NCBI GenBank assembly: GCA_023053575.1
Contig: JAKZAP010000004.1
Coordinates: forward strand, 18,301,624-18,365,623
Reading direction: 5' to 3'
Origin: Branchinecta lynchi
Taxonomy: Eukaryota; Arthropoda; Branchiopoda; Anostraca; Branchinectidae
Length of the DNA stretch: 64,000 nucleotides
Both the position numbers and the translations under genes were made by a program. The notes beneath the pieces are model-generated. The model had not been told where the DNA came from and ran no database searches. It saw nothing but the letters and a program-made list of their open reading frames with translations. Shown here piece by piece: positions 49,874 through 60,755 of this stretch (position 1 is its first letter; each line of letters starts with the position of its first letter).

Positions 49874-52838
49874 AACAAGAGCTACGAGCTCATATGGCAC
49901 TTGTACGAGTAGGCTGTACAAGAAAGTAGATGAAAACGTCACAAAATACACCCGCCATCCAAAGGCGGTTCGGAAATAGAAATAGGATATTTAGTTTCCC
50001 TCATTTCTGAGCAGTTCCGGCATCGTCTCGATTGCAAATGCACATGACTGTTCAAACTTTCATCCCAATAAATCCATTTGTTTGATCCCTAGACGTGCTA
50101 CACGATTTCCGGTACTCACTCTATTTCCACCTACCGTGGCCGAATCTGGTTCGGAATAAAAAAAAATCGACCACCTAAAGCATCTTCGTTTATACCATTT
50201 ACCAAGTTTCACTCGAATCTGAGCATTTTTGGAAAGTTCCGGTACCCCCCCCCCCTTCCCACCAACGTTGTCGGAGCCGGTTCGGGCCCAATCTCTTAAT
50301 TCCCTCATCAAGTTTGACTGAAATTGGAGCATAGCCTATCTGCAAGTTTCCAGTACCCCCCCCCCCTACCTTGGCCGAATCCGGCCCAGACGCCAAATAA
50401 CAAATCTAGGCCGCATAAACTCGGCACTGTCGAATTGCATCTCATTCGGTCCATCCGTTTGGTTTTTGTGCATGTCAAAAGTCCCCCCACCCCCAATTCC
50501 CCTAATCGTGGTCGCATATGGTTCGAACGCATGTTTTACATGTCGAGGCCATCGATTCGTATCACCCATGAAGTTTCACTCGAATCAGACCACTCGTTCG
50601 CAATTTATAGAAGTCCATATTTCTCTTCTCTTGCTCCCCCAAAAATGCTCGGATCTAGGAACGGAAGTTTCCGGGGGTATGTTGTGTCAGGTTTTTAAGT
50701 CAAGATAATTCGGGTCGCTAATATGCCTGCAAAGTTTCGTTGTCGTTTTACATCTGGAACTATTCTAACTCACGACTACCGGAATTCCAGGAAACCCCCT
50801 CCAACTCCCCCCACAGAGCCCCGAAACCATCTGGCTCCGTCAATTTCATCTAGGCCTAATGCTTGTTCCATCCATTAAGTTTCGTCCCAATCCCTCTACT
50901 TTTAGAGTTTCTTGAGTTTTCCACTCCCCCCCCCATCCCCACAGGTATCGGACCCGACTCGGACGTGACACTGAACGTCCGAGGCGATAGCTCACCAGAC
51001 AAGTTTCATTCAAATCCGATCACCCGTTCAAAAGTTATGCACGCCACTAGATTCCGGACTCCCCATCCACCCACTCCCCCCACGATGGTCGGGTCGGGGA
51101 AACGGCTGTTCTCAAGTCAATCTGTTCGGATCCCTGACATACCTGCCAAGTTTCATCGCCCTAGGACATCAGGAAGTATGCCGAACTCGCGGGATCGCTA
51201 GAAATCCGGACCCCCACCCCAACTCCCCCACAGTGCCCTGATCCGGTCCGGTTATGTCAATGACGTGTCGAGGACCTGTGCTTGTTTTTCCCACCAAGTT
51301 TCATCCCGATCCCTCCACTTTAAGCGTTTCTCAAAATTTCCGGTTCCCTCCTCCAACTCCTCCCAGTGTCATCGGATCCGGTCCGGTTATGTCAATGACG
51401 TGTCTAGGACCTGTGCTTGTTTTTCCCACCAAGTTTCATCCCGATCCCTCCACTTTAAGCGTTTCTCAAAATTTCCGGTTACCTCCTCCAACTCCCCCCA
51501 GTGTCATCGGATCCGGCCCGGATTTAAAGTGAGGTATCTGAGACACAAGGTCATCCTAAATATCAATTTTCATCAAGATCCGATCACCCGTTCAAAAGTT
51601 ATGCACGCCACTAGATTCCGGACTCCCATCCACCCACTCCCCCCACGATGGTCGGGTCGGGGAAACGCCTGTTCTCAAGTCAATCTGTTCGGATCCCTGA
51701 CATACCTGCCAAGTTTCATCGCCCTAGGACACCAGGAAGTATGCCGAACTCGCGGGATCGCTAGAAATCCGGACCCCCATCCCAACTCCCCCACAGTGCC
51801 CTGATCCGGTCCGGTTATGTCAATGACGTATCTAGGACCTATGCTTGTTTTTCCCACCAAGTTTCATCCCGATCCCTCCACTTTAAGCGTTTCTCAAAAT
51901 TTCCGGTTCCCCACCCCAACTCCCCCACAGTGCCCTGATCCGGTCCGGTTATGTCAATGACGTTTCTAGGACCTGTGCTTGTTTTTCCCACCAAGTTTCA
52001 TCCCGATCCCTCCACTTTAAGCGTTTCTCAAAATTTCCGGTTCCCTCCTCCAACTCCCCCCAGTGTCATCGGATCCGGCCCGGATTTAAAGTGAGGTGTC
52101 TGAGACACGAGGTCATCCTAAATATCAATTTTCATCAAGATCCGATCACCCGTTCGCAAGCTAAAAATACCTCAAATTTTGGCTTCACCCTCCCTCCACT
52201 CCCCCTCCCCCAGATGGTCGAATCGGGGAATTGATGATTTCCTATTTAAGCTGGTCGGGTCCCAGACATGCCTGTCAATTTCCATCGTCCCAGCACATCA
52301 GGAAGCACGGAACTCGCGGGATCACTACAAATTCGGACTTCTCCCCCCCCCCAACTCCCCCAAAGTGAGCGGATCCGTTCCGGTTATATCCGTCACGTAT
52401 CTTGGGCTTTTGCTTGTACTTTCCACCAAGTTTCATTCGGATCCCTCCACTTTAAGTGTTTTCCAAGATTTCCGGTTTCCCCCTCTAACTCCCCCCAGTG
52501 TCACCGGATCCGGTCTGGATTTAAAATGGAGGGTCTGAGACACGAAGTCCTTCCATGTATTAAGTTTCATTAAGATCCGATCACCCGTTCGTAAGCTAAA
52601 AATATCTCATTTTTCCTATTTTTTCCGGATTCCCCCTCCCTCCACTCCCCTCCAGATGGTCGGATCGAGGAAGCGACAATTTCTAATTTAGTCTGGTCCA
52701 GTTCCTGATATGCTTGCCAAGTTTCATCGTCCTAGCTTATCTGGAAGTGCCCGAACTAGCAAAACCGGGACCGACAGACCGACTGACGGACAGAAATAAC
52801 AATCGCTATATGGCACTTGAGTAAGCTCAAGTGCCATA
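49874..52838 (+). mobile_element. Satellite-bearing non-autonomous element, third copy, expanded
   Basis: A 2.96-kb copy with the 5' end AACAAGAGCTACGAGCTC and the 3' hairpin TATGGCACTTGAG/CTCAAGTGCCATA. Units starting GTTATGTCAATGACG occur at 51251, 51386, 51813 and 51948, giving a 135-bp basic period. The pair repeats at 562 bp, a small higher-order repeat, which accounts for the extra length relative to the other copies. Recurrent motifs are CCAAGTTTCATCCCGATCCC, TTAAGCGTTTCTCAA and ATCGGATCCGG. Open frames of up to 179 codons across it are repeat artefacts. Confidence 0.75.
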
Positions 52839-53620
52839 AAAAACATGCTCCTACCTTATTCTCGTTCAACATATACCTCAGAAGTCAATAGTCGCGATAA
52901 TGAAGATATTACCACCCAAACTACACGTTCACAATACTGTCAAAAAAGCGCCCAACAAGCAGGTTTCAGACCTCCTTACAACAAAAGAACACGACAGGGC
53001 GGCATTTCTTCATCGGCTTTAATTGTCGGCCTGTTGTCAGTCAATCAAGCGGATGTCACATGCTCAGGCCTATGTCACCTCGAAAACAATAAAATACAGC
53101 ACCAACCCACCAAGACAAACTTTGATAATGGGCCTAAAGAATGAGACCGCGTTCCGGATTCGGTCAAGAATGCAATAGCATTTCCCCGCGCGAGTGAGCC
53201 ATGACTACCTGAAAACTCAGTTGGACTACAGGTCACTGGCCTTAGACGTTTTCGGTGACTTCGACGTTACTGTGTCTAAAACGATGTCCACGATTCTCTG
53301 TCACTCCATTAACCGTCCCACATCAGGTCGATCAGAAAACCAATAAATCACCAGCAATCCTGGCCGCAGAAGGAGCACGGACTTAGCCCTCCTAGCTCAC
53401 CTCGAAGTACCGACCCTGAACATCGAAGCCGACAGCCATGTCGTTACCATAGCCTATACGACTTCTTCGACAATCTTACAGCGGCTTCGATTTTTAATAA
53501 CAAAGTGACTTGAAAATCAACGACGAGGTTCTAACAAGGATAACAGACGGTGGTCTTTTCACAATAGTAGCTTGGCCTGTTTGAATCTACCTACAGAAAC
53601 TGTCAACAGCGAATGTGAAT
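52839..53620. other. Intronic stretch without recognised features
   Basis: Moderately GC-richer than its surroundings, with one 99-codon open frame at 52845-53144 that shows no domain I recognise. No repeat structure seen. Confidence 0.55.
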
Positions 53621-53623
53621 AAA

Positions 53624-53919
53624 GAGCGTGTTCCACCCTTCTACAAATAGTAACTATTAGTTACTATATCCGTTCCAACCTCACCAAAAGTTACTACGCT
53701 GACCGTTCCAGCCTTGTCGGAATAGTAACTAATAGTTAATATTTACTTACCATGCTCGGGAGCGTAGTAACTACGCATCTCTGTAACGTGATTGGTCGGA
53801 TTTGCCCCTGGCGTGAGATCCTGTTGGAAAATAGAAAAATCGTTCCAGTCTTGACGGCAAAAAGCCAGAATTCGTGACGTCATGCGTAGTAACTACGGTA
53901 AGTAGGATGGAACACGCTC
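53624..53919 (-). mobile_element. MITE, PIF/Harbinger-like, copy 2 (inverted)
   Basis: A 296-bp element with termini GAGCGTGTTCCACCC and GGAACACGCTC, flanked by 3-bp duplications AAA (53621-53623 and 53920-53922). Its interior is the reverse complement of 1153-1456, including TGACGTCATGCGTAGTAACT. The right terminus has one substitution (GGATGGAAC), and the copies differ by several indels. Confidence 0.83.
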
Positions 53920-53943
53920 AAAGTCTCTATGGCATTGACGCGT

Positions 53944-54302
53944 AGAGCCTTTCACACTAAGCTACGCAGCCTCTGCGTCACGGTTGCGGCGACGCAACGC
54001 AGAGTAATAAAACGCAACGCTTTACGCATCAGATTTTTGTGAAAAGGGCAAGTTTCTGAAGAGAAACTGGAGAATAACCTACTAACGATGAAGAAAAACC
54101 CACTAATGATGATTAAAAACTTACTAGTTGATAAAAGAAATGAAACTTTGGCATAAGAAACCGAGAAAAGGAAAACGTAAATACGCATCCAGCGTGACAT
54201 ATTCTCGCGCAGGTGTGAATGATACGCTACGCAACCTGTACGCAACGCAAAGATAAACGCATACGCGACGCATCGCAACGACGCGTCAATGTGAAGGCGG
54301 CT
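53944..54302. mobile_element. CpG-rich inverted-repeat element
   Basis: The left end AGCCTTTCACACT with ACGCAGCC...CTGCGTC and the right end (inverse of AGCCGCCTTCACATTGACGC) form an imperfect terminal inverted repeat. Near both ends ACGC-type units recur (ACGCAACGC). The layout resembles the widespread hAT-type non-autonomous elements that begin with a TTCACA(C/T)TGACGC-like motif. I could not fix an unambiguous target duplication, so the boundaries are approximate. Confidence 0.45.
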
Positions 54303-54717
54303 AACGGGCTTAAAAAGTGTCTCGACAGCTTTTACGCTGACGAAAAAAGAATCTTATTAAATTGCTTTCGTCGTGTTTTATGCAATTTGGGCCACTGAGC
54401 CTGCTCTCTGCCATGAAGTGATGTACAGTTTTTTGTTTTCATTTTCTGAAACTATAATGAACCTGAAGCTATAGAAGCTATTGAGCCCTTTTTATGTATG
54501 TCCTTATATGCAATATAGATTCGTAATTCAACATGCGGCAATCTTCCCATGAGCCTCAGGTAGTACCTATAACGAATATATTTAATTTTCTGAAACGGGT
54601 AAACTATCATAATTGTGCTGAACCACAACAGACGGGAATTCAAAGTTAAATCCCATTCTTTGAAAAGGAAAGAAGTCTGATAAGAGGAAAGGGTATTTAT
54701 TTAATGTTATTTATTTT

Positions 54718-54763
54718 TACCCCCCCCCCCCCCCCCGACACACCCCTTGGGGGGGGGGGGGTA
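54718..54763. repeat. C-run/G-run palindrome
   Basis: TAC followed by 16 Cs, GACACACCCCTT, then 12-13 Gs and TA forms a homopolymer palindrome that can fold on itself. Run lengths are unlikely to be accurate. It may be a collapsed G/C-run MITE like those at 12055 and 20278. Confidence 0.7.
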
Positions 54764-54950
54764 ATGAAGGAATGATATAGCGGATTCATGGTGGTTAGAA
54801 TTGCGGTCACAATCAGGATTCTTTCGTCTTAAAAGTGGCCTTAATGGTAAATTGTTTGTTTAATTTATGTTTTTTAGATGAAAATAAAAAAATATATAAA
54901 AAAAGTCAAAATATCAACGCTACAAATAAAATCATAGAAAGGTGTCGTAC

Positions 54951-55103
54951 CTGAACAGCACTGTTGAGGAAGCAGTTGTTCTGTCCAGGCTCATTGGTAA
55001 GTCCTTTGGTGTGGCCCATGGAGTCGGAGCGAGCATGTGCGATGTTTTTGCAATCCTGGACCTTCTTAGTACTAGGACGGCCGAGGGACAACATCGCTTT
55101 CAT
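54951..55103 (-). CDS. USP53/USP54-like ubiquitin hydrolase, first visible exon (Cys box)
   Basis: The 153-nt coding part (51 codons) starts MKAMLSLGRP and ends GLTNEPGQNNCFLNSAVQ before donor GTACGA. The last segment is the USP53/USP54 Cys box; Cys44 of this frame is the expected catalytic nucleophile. USP family members cleave ubiquitin from substrates. Human USP53 and USP54 were long considered inactive and more recently reported to act on K63-linked chains. ATG 55101-55103 has a purine at -3 and an in-frame TAA five codons upstream. However, a CAG just seven bases before the ATG could be a splice acceptor, and MLSL resembles an internal position of human USP53, so coding may begin in an earlier exon. 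Between MLSL and the Cys box there are about 20 residues (KVQDCKNIAHARSDSMGHT) that I do not recall in the human proteins. Confidence 0.92.
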
Positions 55104-56640
55104 GTCCCTACTGTGTCTTTACAAAGTCAGAGTGGGCATATCTGAAAAAAGGTGGTTATACAGATTATTCAAATGCGATGATGAAGGCCAGACTTAAAGG
55201 AGATATGGCGGGAAACGAGACAAAATTATTGCCAATCGATTGCAAGGATTACTGTGAACGCAACTCAACTTTTTCTGCAACATCCTAGCATCAGCCGACA
55301 ATATCCACGAATAAGAAAAAACAAATTAGCATTTTATACACCTAATCCCTTTTTCTCGCCGTGGCATTAAGTAATGTAAGCGGGTCTGATTGTACTCATT
55401 GAATCTTAGCAGAAGGAAATGACAATCTTTTTTCTGAAAAATAATACAATCAAATATTTAGCTATTCTTTTTCACCTACTTTTTTCCCTAATACTTTTCT
55501 TTGCTTTTCTGCTGGGAACGTTTTAGACAGTGCCTATAAGGTCGTACCCAGTACTGATTCCAACTGGCCTCCTGAAACTGGCTGATCTAGATATTGCACA
55601 TGCGGGAATTTTCGAAACATTATATGAAACATCTTTAAAGGATACCTCGCACTACACAGTGTTTCTGCTCAGATTTTCTGAGATAGTTGACCATGCACTT
55701 TACAACTGAGCTATGATTATAGGAAAGTACACACGGCTTCGGTCGTTATTAGCCTCTTTCCGTGTCCCTTGTCGTGAATGACAATCTTGGCCAAACTTGC
55801 ATAACCGGTCTCCGGACGAGTAAGCTCCTCGGAAACAATGATCGGACGCAATTTACGTCACATAAAAAGAACAAACGTGGCAAGCGTGATAATAGTGCTA
55901 TTAGAGGAGATAGGATGCACTTATGAAGTGAAGAATCTCGGGACCGAAAATGGATGGAAATACTACAGAATGAATTTCTATCCTACGTGCGACGTGTCCT
56001 GTTAAACCCATGTCAGGGCTTATCCAGGTAAGACATGTGTTTGGATTTTTCTGCCGGGATCCAATTAAGCGCGGACAGAGGACAAATAAAAATCAGCAGT
56101 TATTCTCCTCTTACCGTGTAGGCCTCTTTCTTCCCTTGGTCAGGTACGGTATTTTAGTTTTTATTTGAATTTCCTTCTACATGACTTAAGCGATTTTGAT
56201 CCCTAAGACAATAGACCGTATGACAGCGAAAGCTTATCGCTTCACCAAAACACCATTTTTTCATTTTCTAGAGATGACAGGATCTTCACCAGAAAACAAT
56301 TTTATGCCCAAGTAAAGAAATCCACCCCAGTTCCTGCCACAATATTTCTATTTCAATCGCAGGCGATTAATTGCAGGAAGCCAATCAACTGTCCGTGACT
56401 TATTATTTCATGGACGGGTACCTCAGGAATCAGTTGCTTCATTATTTTGTTTTATGGTAGACCCTTGACAGGATGTTATCTAGGGGTTTCCGTTCCTCCA
56501 AACTTCCTCTTCATCTTCCCTAAGCAGCTGCAGAGCCTCAACTCAAGGAGGATGAAGTAGCAGATGTCAATGAAGAGGGTATCTAATTACATTGTCAAGC
56601 TGGTTTGAAAACCTGTTACTTGCTTAAAGGTGGTTATTAT
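55104..56640. other. Upstream flank or 5' intron of the USP53/54-like gene
   Basis: No protein domain or clear repeat is visible. If the gene has further 5' exons they could lie here or beyond the window; I found none with a recognisable motif. No TATA box or other promoter element can be assigned with confidence. Confidence 0.5.
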
Positions 56641-56888
56641 GGTCGGTGATTATTGTTTCTAGCACTTGTCTGCTTATCGATGACAGACACTGATGACAGA
56701 TTACACGTCCGGAGATGTCAAGCATATCGTAGCCTCTCAAGACCAAAGGATATCATACCCAGCGTCAATCAAGAGGCCGTTTTTTATTGACTTCTAATTG
56801 TATATAAATATAATGAGCTTGGTTCGTAAGTGTATTGATTTGCAAGTGTATTGTAAGAGATATTTGGAAATAAACGATTGATTGATTG
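56640..56888 (+). mobile_element. Possible LINE 3' terminus with GATT tail
   Basis: AATAAA at 56869-56874 is followed immediately by CGATTGATTGATTG, a short-unit tail like those of the other LINE ends in this window. The upstream sequence is AT-rich 3' UTR-like and I see no clear coding remnant, so only the terminus is supported. Confidence 0.4.
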
Positions 56889-57039
56889 AAAACAAAAATT
56901 AAACTTTATTAATCCGATATTCACTTTTTTTTCCTTTAGCATTTGTCTCATTACACGAAAAAAAATATGGCGATATGAATGAGCAACGCAGCTTGAGTCT
57001 ATACAGCTGCAGTATTATAAAAGATTATTTGGGTTACAT

Positions 57040-57600
57040 CCTACAACCCACAACACAGGCGCTGAAGGGAGATCTAGGGATTTTTTTTCTTTAAGACGGC
57101 ATAGGGTAGCTCAAATTATTAGATTTGGGGAAAAAGTAATTGCTTTGCCAGATGATAGGCTTGTGAAGGCAGCTTATTTGGAAATTTCAAATGCAGGGAA
57201 ACAAAATCATGGCCATTCCAAGTTAAACCCACAATTGGTGAGGTTGGACTTTCGTATCTTTGGAATGCTGGCTTAGGCCCTCCTGATCAATTTCGAGTTT
57301 TCATTTACGAAGTACTCAGAGTTATTGGAGACCAGGAAACACAGAAATGGTTTGAAATAATTTCTCCATCAGAAACCCTTAAAACGACAGTATGGTGATA
57401 ACAGTTCATGAACTAGAATTTTATTTTAAGCTTAACCTACCCGCCATTATTTGAGGTACTGGATCCAACGGAGGCCGAATTGCCTACCACTGCACGATAG
57501 AAATAAAGTTTTTGATAGAAAAAAGAAGAATCCGGATGGGAAACATGCGTGTCCTCTTTGCGGGTGTGAAGAGGAGGACAAGCAATTAAAGAAGCAGGTA
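57040..57600 (+). pseudogene. Decayed LINE open reading frame, C-terminal part
   Basis: Broken frames read LPDDRLVKAAYLE (about 57138-57180), then SYLWNAGLGPPDQFRVFIYE (about 57252-57311), then ETQKWFEIISPSE, a TGA, and later ACPLCGCEEEDKQ (57546-57584). The order of a basic/hydrophobic stretch, a 'YLWNAG' block, a KWF.E block and a CPLC...ED zinc-type motif matches the C-terminal region downstream of the reverse transcriptase in non-LTR retrotransposons. Stops and frameshifts show it is dead. It stands upstream of the host gene's first visible exon. Confidence 0.5.
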
Positions 57601-59069
57601 TAAGAAAGTAGATGTGTGTTTTTTTTTTAAAGAAAGTACATGAATTTTGTTCAGATGTTTCTTAATAAGATTTACTTTTTCTACAGATATTTAATTTAGA
57701 CTATTTTAAGTAACCTATTTGTCCCCAAACCACGATTTTGCGTTATATTTAGTAAGTAACTAAGTAAAGTATTTATTACCCGTATATTTCACTTAGAACA
57801 AAACGGAGTAAAGAAGAAATAACGAAAAAAAAGAAAAAAGAAGATAAATTTAAGGCACAACACAGATACAGACACATCACATTTTACATAATGTCCAAAA
57901 TTTCGAAGCAAACGAAACTACCGAGAGAAAACCAAAAAGAATAAAGGCGCTTTGCCCAAGACATCTAAAGGACAACATTAGCCTACATTACACATAACCA
58001 CCAGTCACACCAACAAGAAATTCGAAAGGGTGCCAGGAGGAAATATATTAAGCTCATGGGACATAATCAGTCTGAGAAGGGGCCAAGATTTTCGATGGCG
58101 CTAGCCACGGAAGGTTCTATGTACATCTCATACATCTCACTGGTCAACTGTCGTGTCAGCAGATGTCTTTCTGAAAACATTTAATCACAACCCCTTCCTC
58201 GATTTTCTCATATTCAGTTCATAGCGGCTCTACAGACCGACCCAGGGCCGTCAGAGCGTTTTGTCACCTCAAATGATTCATTGGTCTAAGCATGTTAACT
58301 CGGTCAAAGAAAAGTCAAAGCTGTCAACAGGTAAAATGACCAGAATTCCTTAACGAGGAAAGACGGCACGGGCTGATTCAATTGGGATCATTTGTGTCAA
58401 GATCATGACTGATAACAAGAATCTATTGATCTTCAAAGCACAAACATATTGTAAGGTTGGCTACGGTGGGGACAGAAAGTAGTCGGTTAACGTGTCGAGT
58501 CTGACGGCGGAAGAGTTTGAGCAGGTGAATATTACAAAGCCTCCTTGTCCTTTTGGTGCTGTCTGTTGATTTTTAGAACTAGGTGTCATGAGAAGAAAAG
58601 ACAGACATTTAAAAGAACACGCGAAATACTATCTTAATGTTTAGAACTGACGAAACAACGCTAGAACGAACAGGACCCATAAGGCTCCCTTTAAAAATCC
58701 GTGTTTCTACGTTCACTCCCTGGAAGGACCGAACATTCTTGGTCCTGCCGTTACGCGGTTGGGAGCTTACGAAAACATGCAGTTTTTTTTCTAGCCTAAA
58801 ATTCTGTTCGGGAGTTAAAGACGACATGCGTCCCATAACTAGCGACGCGAACGCGAGCGCGAACGTCAGAGTTATCCTGCACTTTTTTGCTTTTCATTTC
58901 TAATGTAAACTGGCAAAGTAAACAATTGACTTTACAAGAAAACCTTGGTTTCTTTTGACGTCGTTTGCTTCCAGGATGTCACATTTGGCCCAGGAGTCAA
59001 TCCTGGTCATTTCAAGATTTTTTGCATAATTACGGTATTGGTGATAAAAACGATAGCAGTTACGGATAG
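57601..59069. other. Flank without recognised gene
   Basis: AT-rich with an A/G-rich tract at 57800-57850 and a short CpG-containing stretch, GACGCGAACGCGAGCGCGAA, near 58841. An open frame on each strand at 58609-58903 shows no domain I know. Confidence 0.5.
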
Positions 59070-60755
59070 AAGTTCCTTTGAAGTTCAACCGAACAGGGCT
59101 GAGACCCAACAGTCTGGTTACACATGAAAATCCGATAAAAAAAAATGCGTTACTACGTTTGTCCTATAGCCACAAACAATCGATTCGTCTAATGGACTTA
59201 TTCTTTCGGACTTGTGGTACCTCTATGCGCCTGTCCCTCTATGCTTGAAATATTTAGCAACTACAAATGTCGGCCATTGCTGGAAAAGTCATTGCGCGCA
59301 AGTGGCGCATACTCTGAACAGTCCCGGGTGAAAAATATAGAATACCTTAAATCAGTCAAAGTAATTCAGTGTATTCAAGTTTCTGATGTAACAAGACCAA
59401 AGCTTTCGATGGGATCCCAAAAGTTCAAATCTGATCCAGACAATTGGGTCTTGTCTTCGCCAGATCCAGTCTTAGATAGACTCCTTGAACACTTTTAGTA
59501 TAAAAAATTTTACTATTAGAAACAGATTAAGGCCAAATAGCTAATCATATGAGAAAAACAAGTTCAGATATGGATTCAGCATGTGTGTTTACCCCTTTAA
59601 GTCATATCTATTTTGACGAAGCAGATCGAAACTTCCTGCCTTACTTCTGCCGATTTTTCGGTATGAGCGGGATTCCGGAGCTAATTGTCAGGCGAAAAAA
59701 TAAAGCTCAAAAATACATTCGGTATGTCTCGTTACCCCTACATCCGACCTCAAATCAACTTCAGATTAAACTTTTACTTCTAGCAAATTTTCCGGTTTCA
59801 GCCGGATTCCGAGCGATCTATGCGTCCGGTCAGAAAATCGAACATCTTATCAAATTTAAATAAAACTTTTACTTTAAACAAATTCTCCGGTTTTGTCCGG
59901 ATTCCGACCGAACTAATTGTCCGGCGAGAAAATAATTTTCATATTCGGAAGAATATGATACGGATTCTTTGCCCCTAATTCGACTACTTCATTAGCTTTT
60001 AAAAAATATTTGTTGTTCCCCTTAATTTCAAACCCCTTCCCTACCCCTAAATATAGATCTGCATAGCCCATCTTCGAACCATGTACTTTGACCTAAAGAG
60101 TCCTCGTGCCAAGTTTGATCAAAATATCTCAACCCCTTCGAGAGTTATCGTGCTAACAGACGGACGGACGGACAGTCGGACAACTACCCGCCAACCGAAC
60201 ATCTTATCAAATTTACATAAGACTTTTACTTTAAATTTTTTTTCCGGTTTTGGCCGGATTCCGGCCAAACCAATTGTCCGACGGAAAATAGTTTTCATAT
60301 TCGGACTCAGCACGTTTCCTTGCCTCTAAATCGAACCTCCAATCAACTTCATATTAAACTTTTACTTTTCACAAATTTTCCGGTTTTCACCGGATTCCGC
60401 GTGAACTATTCGACCGGCAAGAAGATAAATATCATATTCGGATTCAGCATGTTTCCTTACCCCTAATTCGACTATTTCATTAGCTTTTAAAAAATATTTT
60501 GTATTCCCCTTAATTTCAAACCCCTCCCCCACCCCTAAATATAGAGCTACATAGCCCATCTTCGAACTTGACCTGTACTTTGACCTAAAGAGTCCTCATG
60601 CCAAGTTTGATCAAGATATCTCAACCCCTTCGAGAGTTATCGCGCTAACAGACGGACGGACGGACAGACGGACAACTTTTGCGATGTCATAGGTATCCCT
60701 CCACTTTCGTTTTGGGATCCCAAAAATAAGCTGCCTTTTCAGTTACAGTTTAATA
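59070..60755. repeat. Dispersed repeat family A, copy 3, split by a 1.33-kb insertion
   Basis: The outer parts match copies 1 and 2: GGCTGAGACC...GGTTACA, AAATGCGTTACTACGTTTGT, GGTACCTCTATGCGC, CTTGAAATATTTAG and GTATTCAAGTTTCTGATGTAA before 59391, then AAATAAGCTGCCTTTTCAGT after 60723. The intervening 59392-60722 is absent from the other copies at exactly this point. Confidence 0.6.
59392..60722 (+). mobile_element. 1.33-kb insertion with terminal direct repeats and GACG tracts
   Basis: Starts CAAGACCAAAGCTTTCGATG with GGGATCCCAAAAG. Near its end a similar CTTTCGTTTTGGGATCCCAA block recurs in the same orientation. The interior contains diverged repeats with TTTTCCGGTTT...CCGGATTCCG and AACTAATTGTCCGGCGAGAA, ending in GACGGACGGACGGACAG tracts (60162, 60651). 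A second copy of the same family starts at 63304 and runs off the window. Unclassified and without intact coding frames. Confidence 0.55.

Larger units (their letters stand above)
15284..54950 (-). other. USP53/54-like intron 1, 39.7 kb as assembled, contains gap
   Basis: A minus-strand phase-0 intron with donor GTACGA (54945-54950) and acceptor TTGCAG (15284-15289). The assembled length includes a 12.6-kb block present twice and 100 Ns. If that block is a false duplication, the true length is roughly 27 kb. It is dominated by repeats listed separately, and I recognise no nested protein-coding gene. Confidence 0.8.

Noticed and set aside
51265..51804. 179-codon open frame and several other Pro/Ser-rich frames in 49.9-52.6 kb, 31.5-33.1 kb and 44.3-46.2 kb
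   Set aside because: They follow the 135-bp satellite unit (a multiple of three), so the frame stays open by repetition. Several frames on both strands are open at once and there are no domains.
49874..52838. Helitron classification for the satellite-bearing element because of its 3' hairpin
   Set aside because: The 3' end is not CTRR after the hairpin, the 5' end is not TC, and A/T insertion was not evident.
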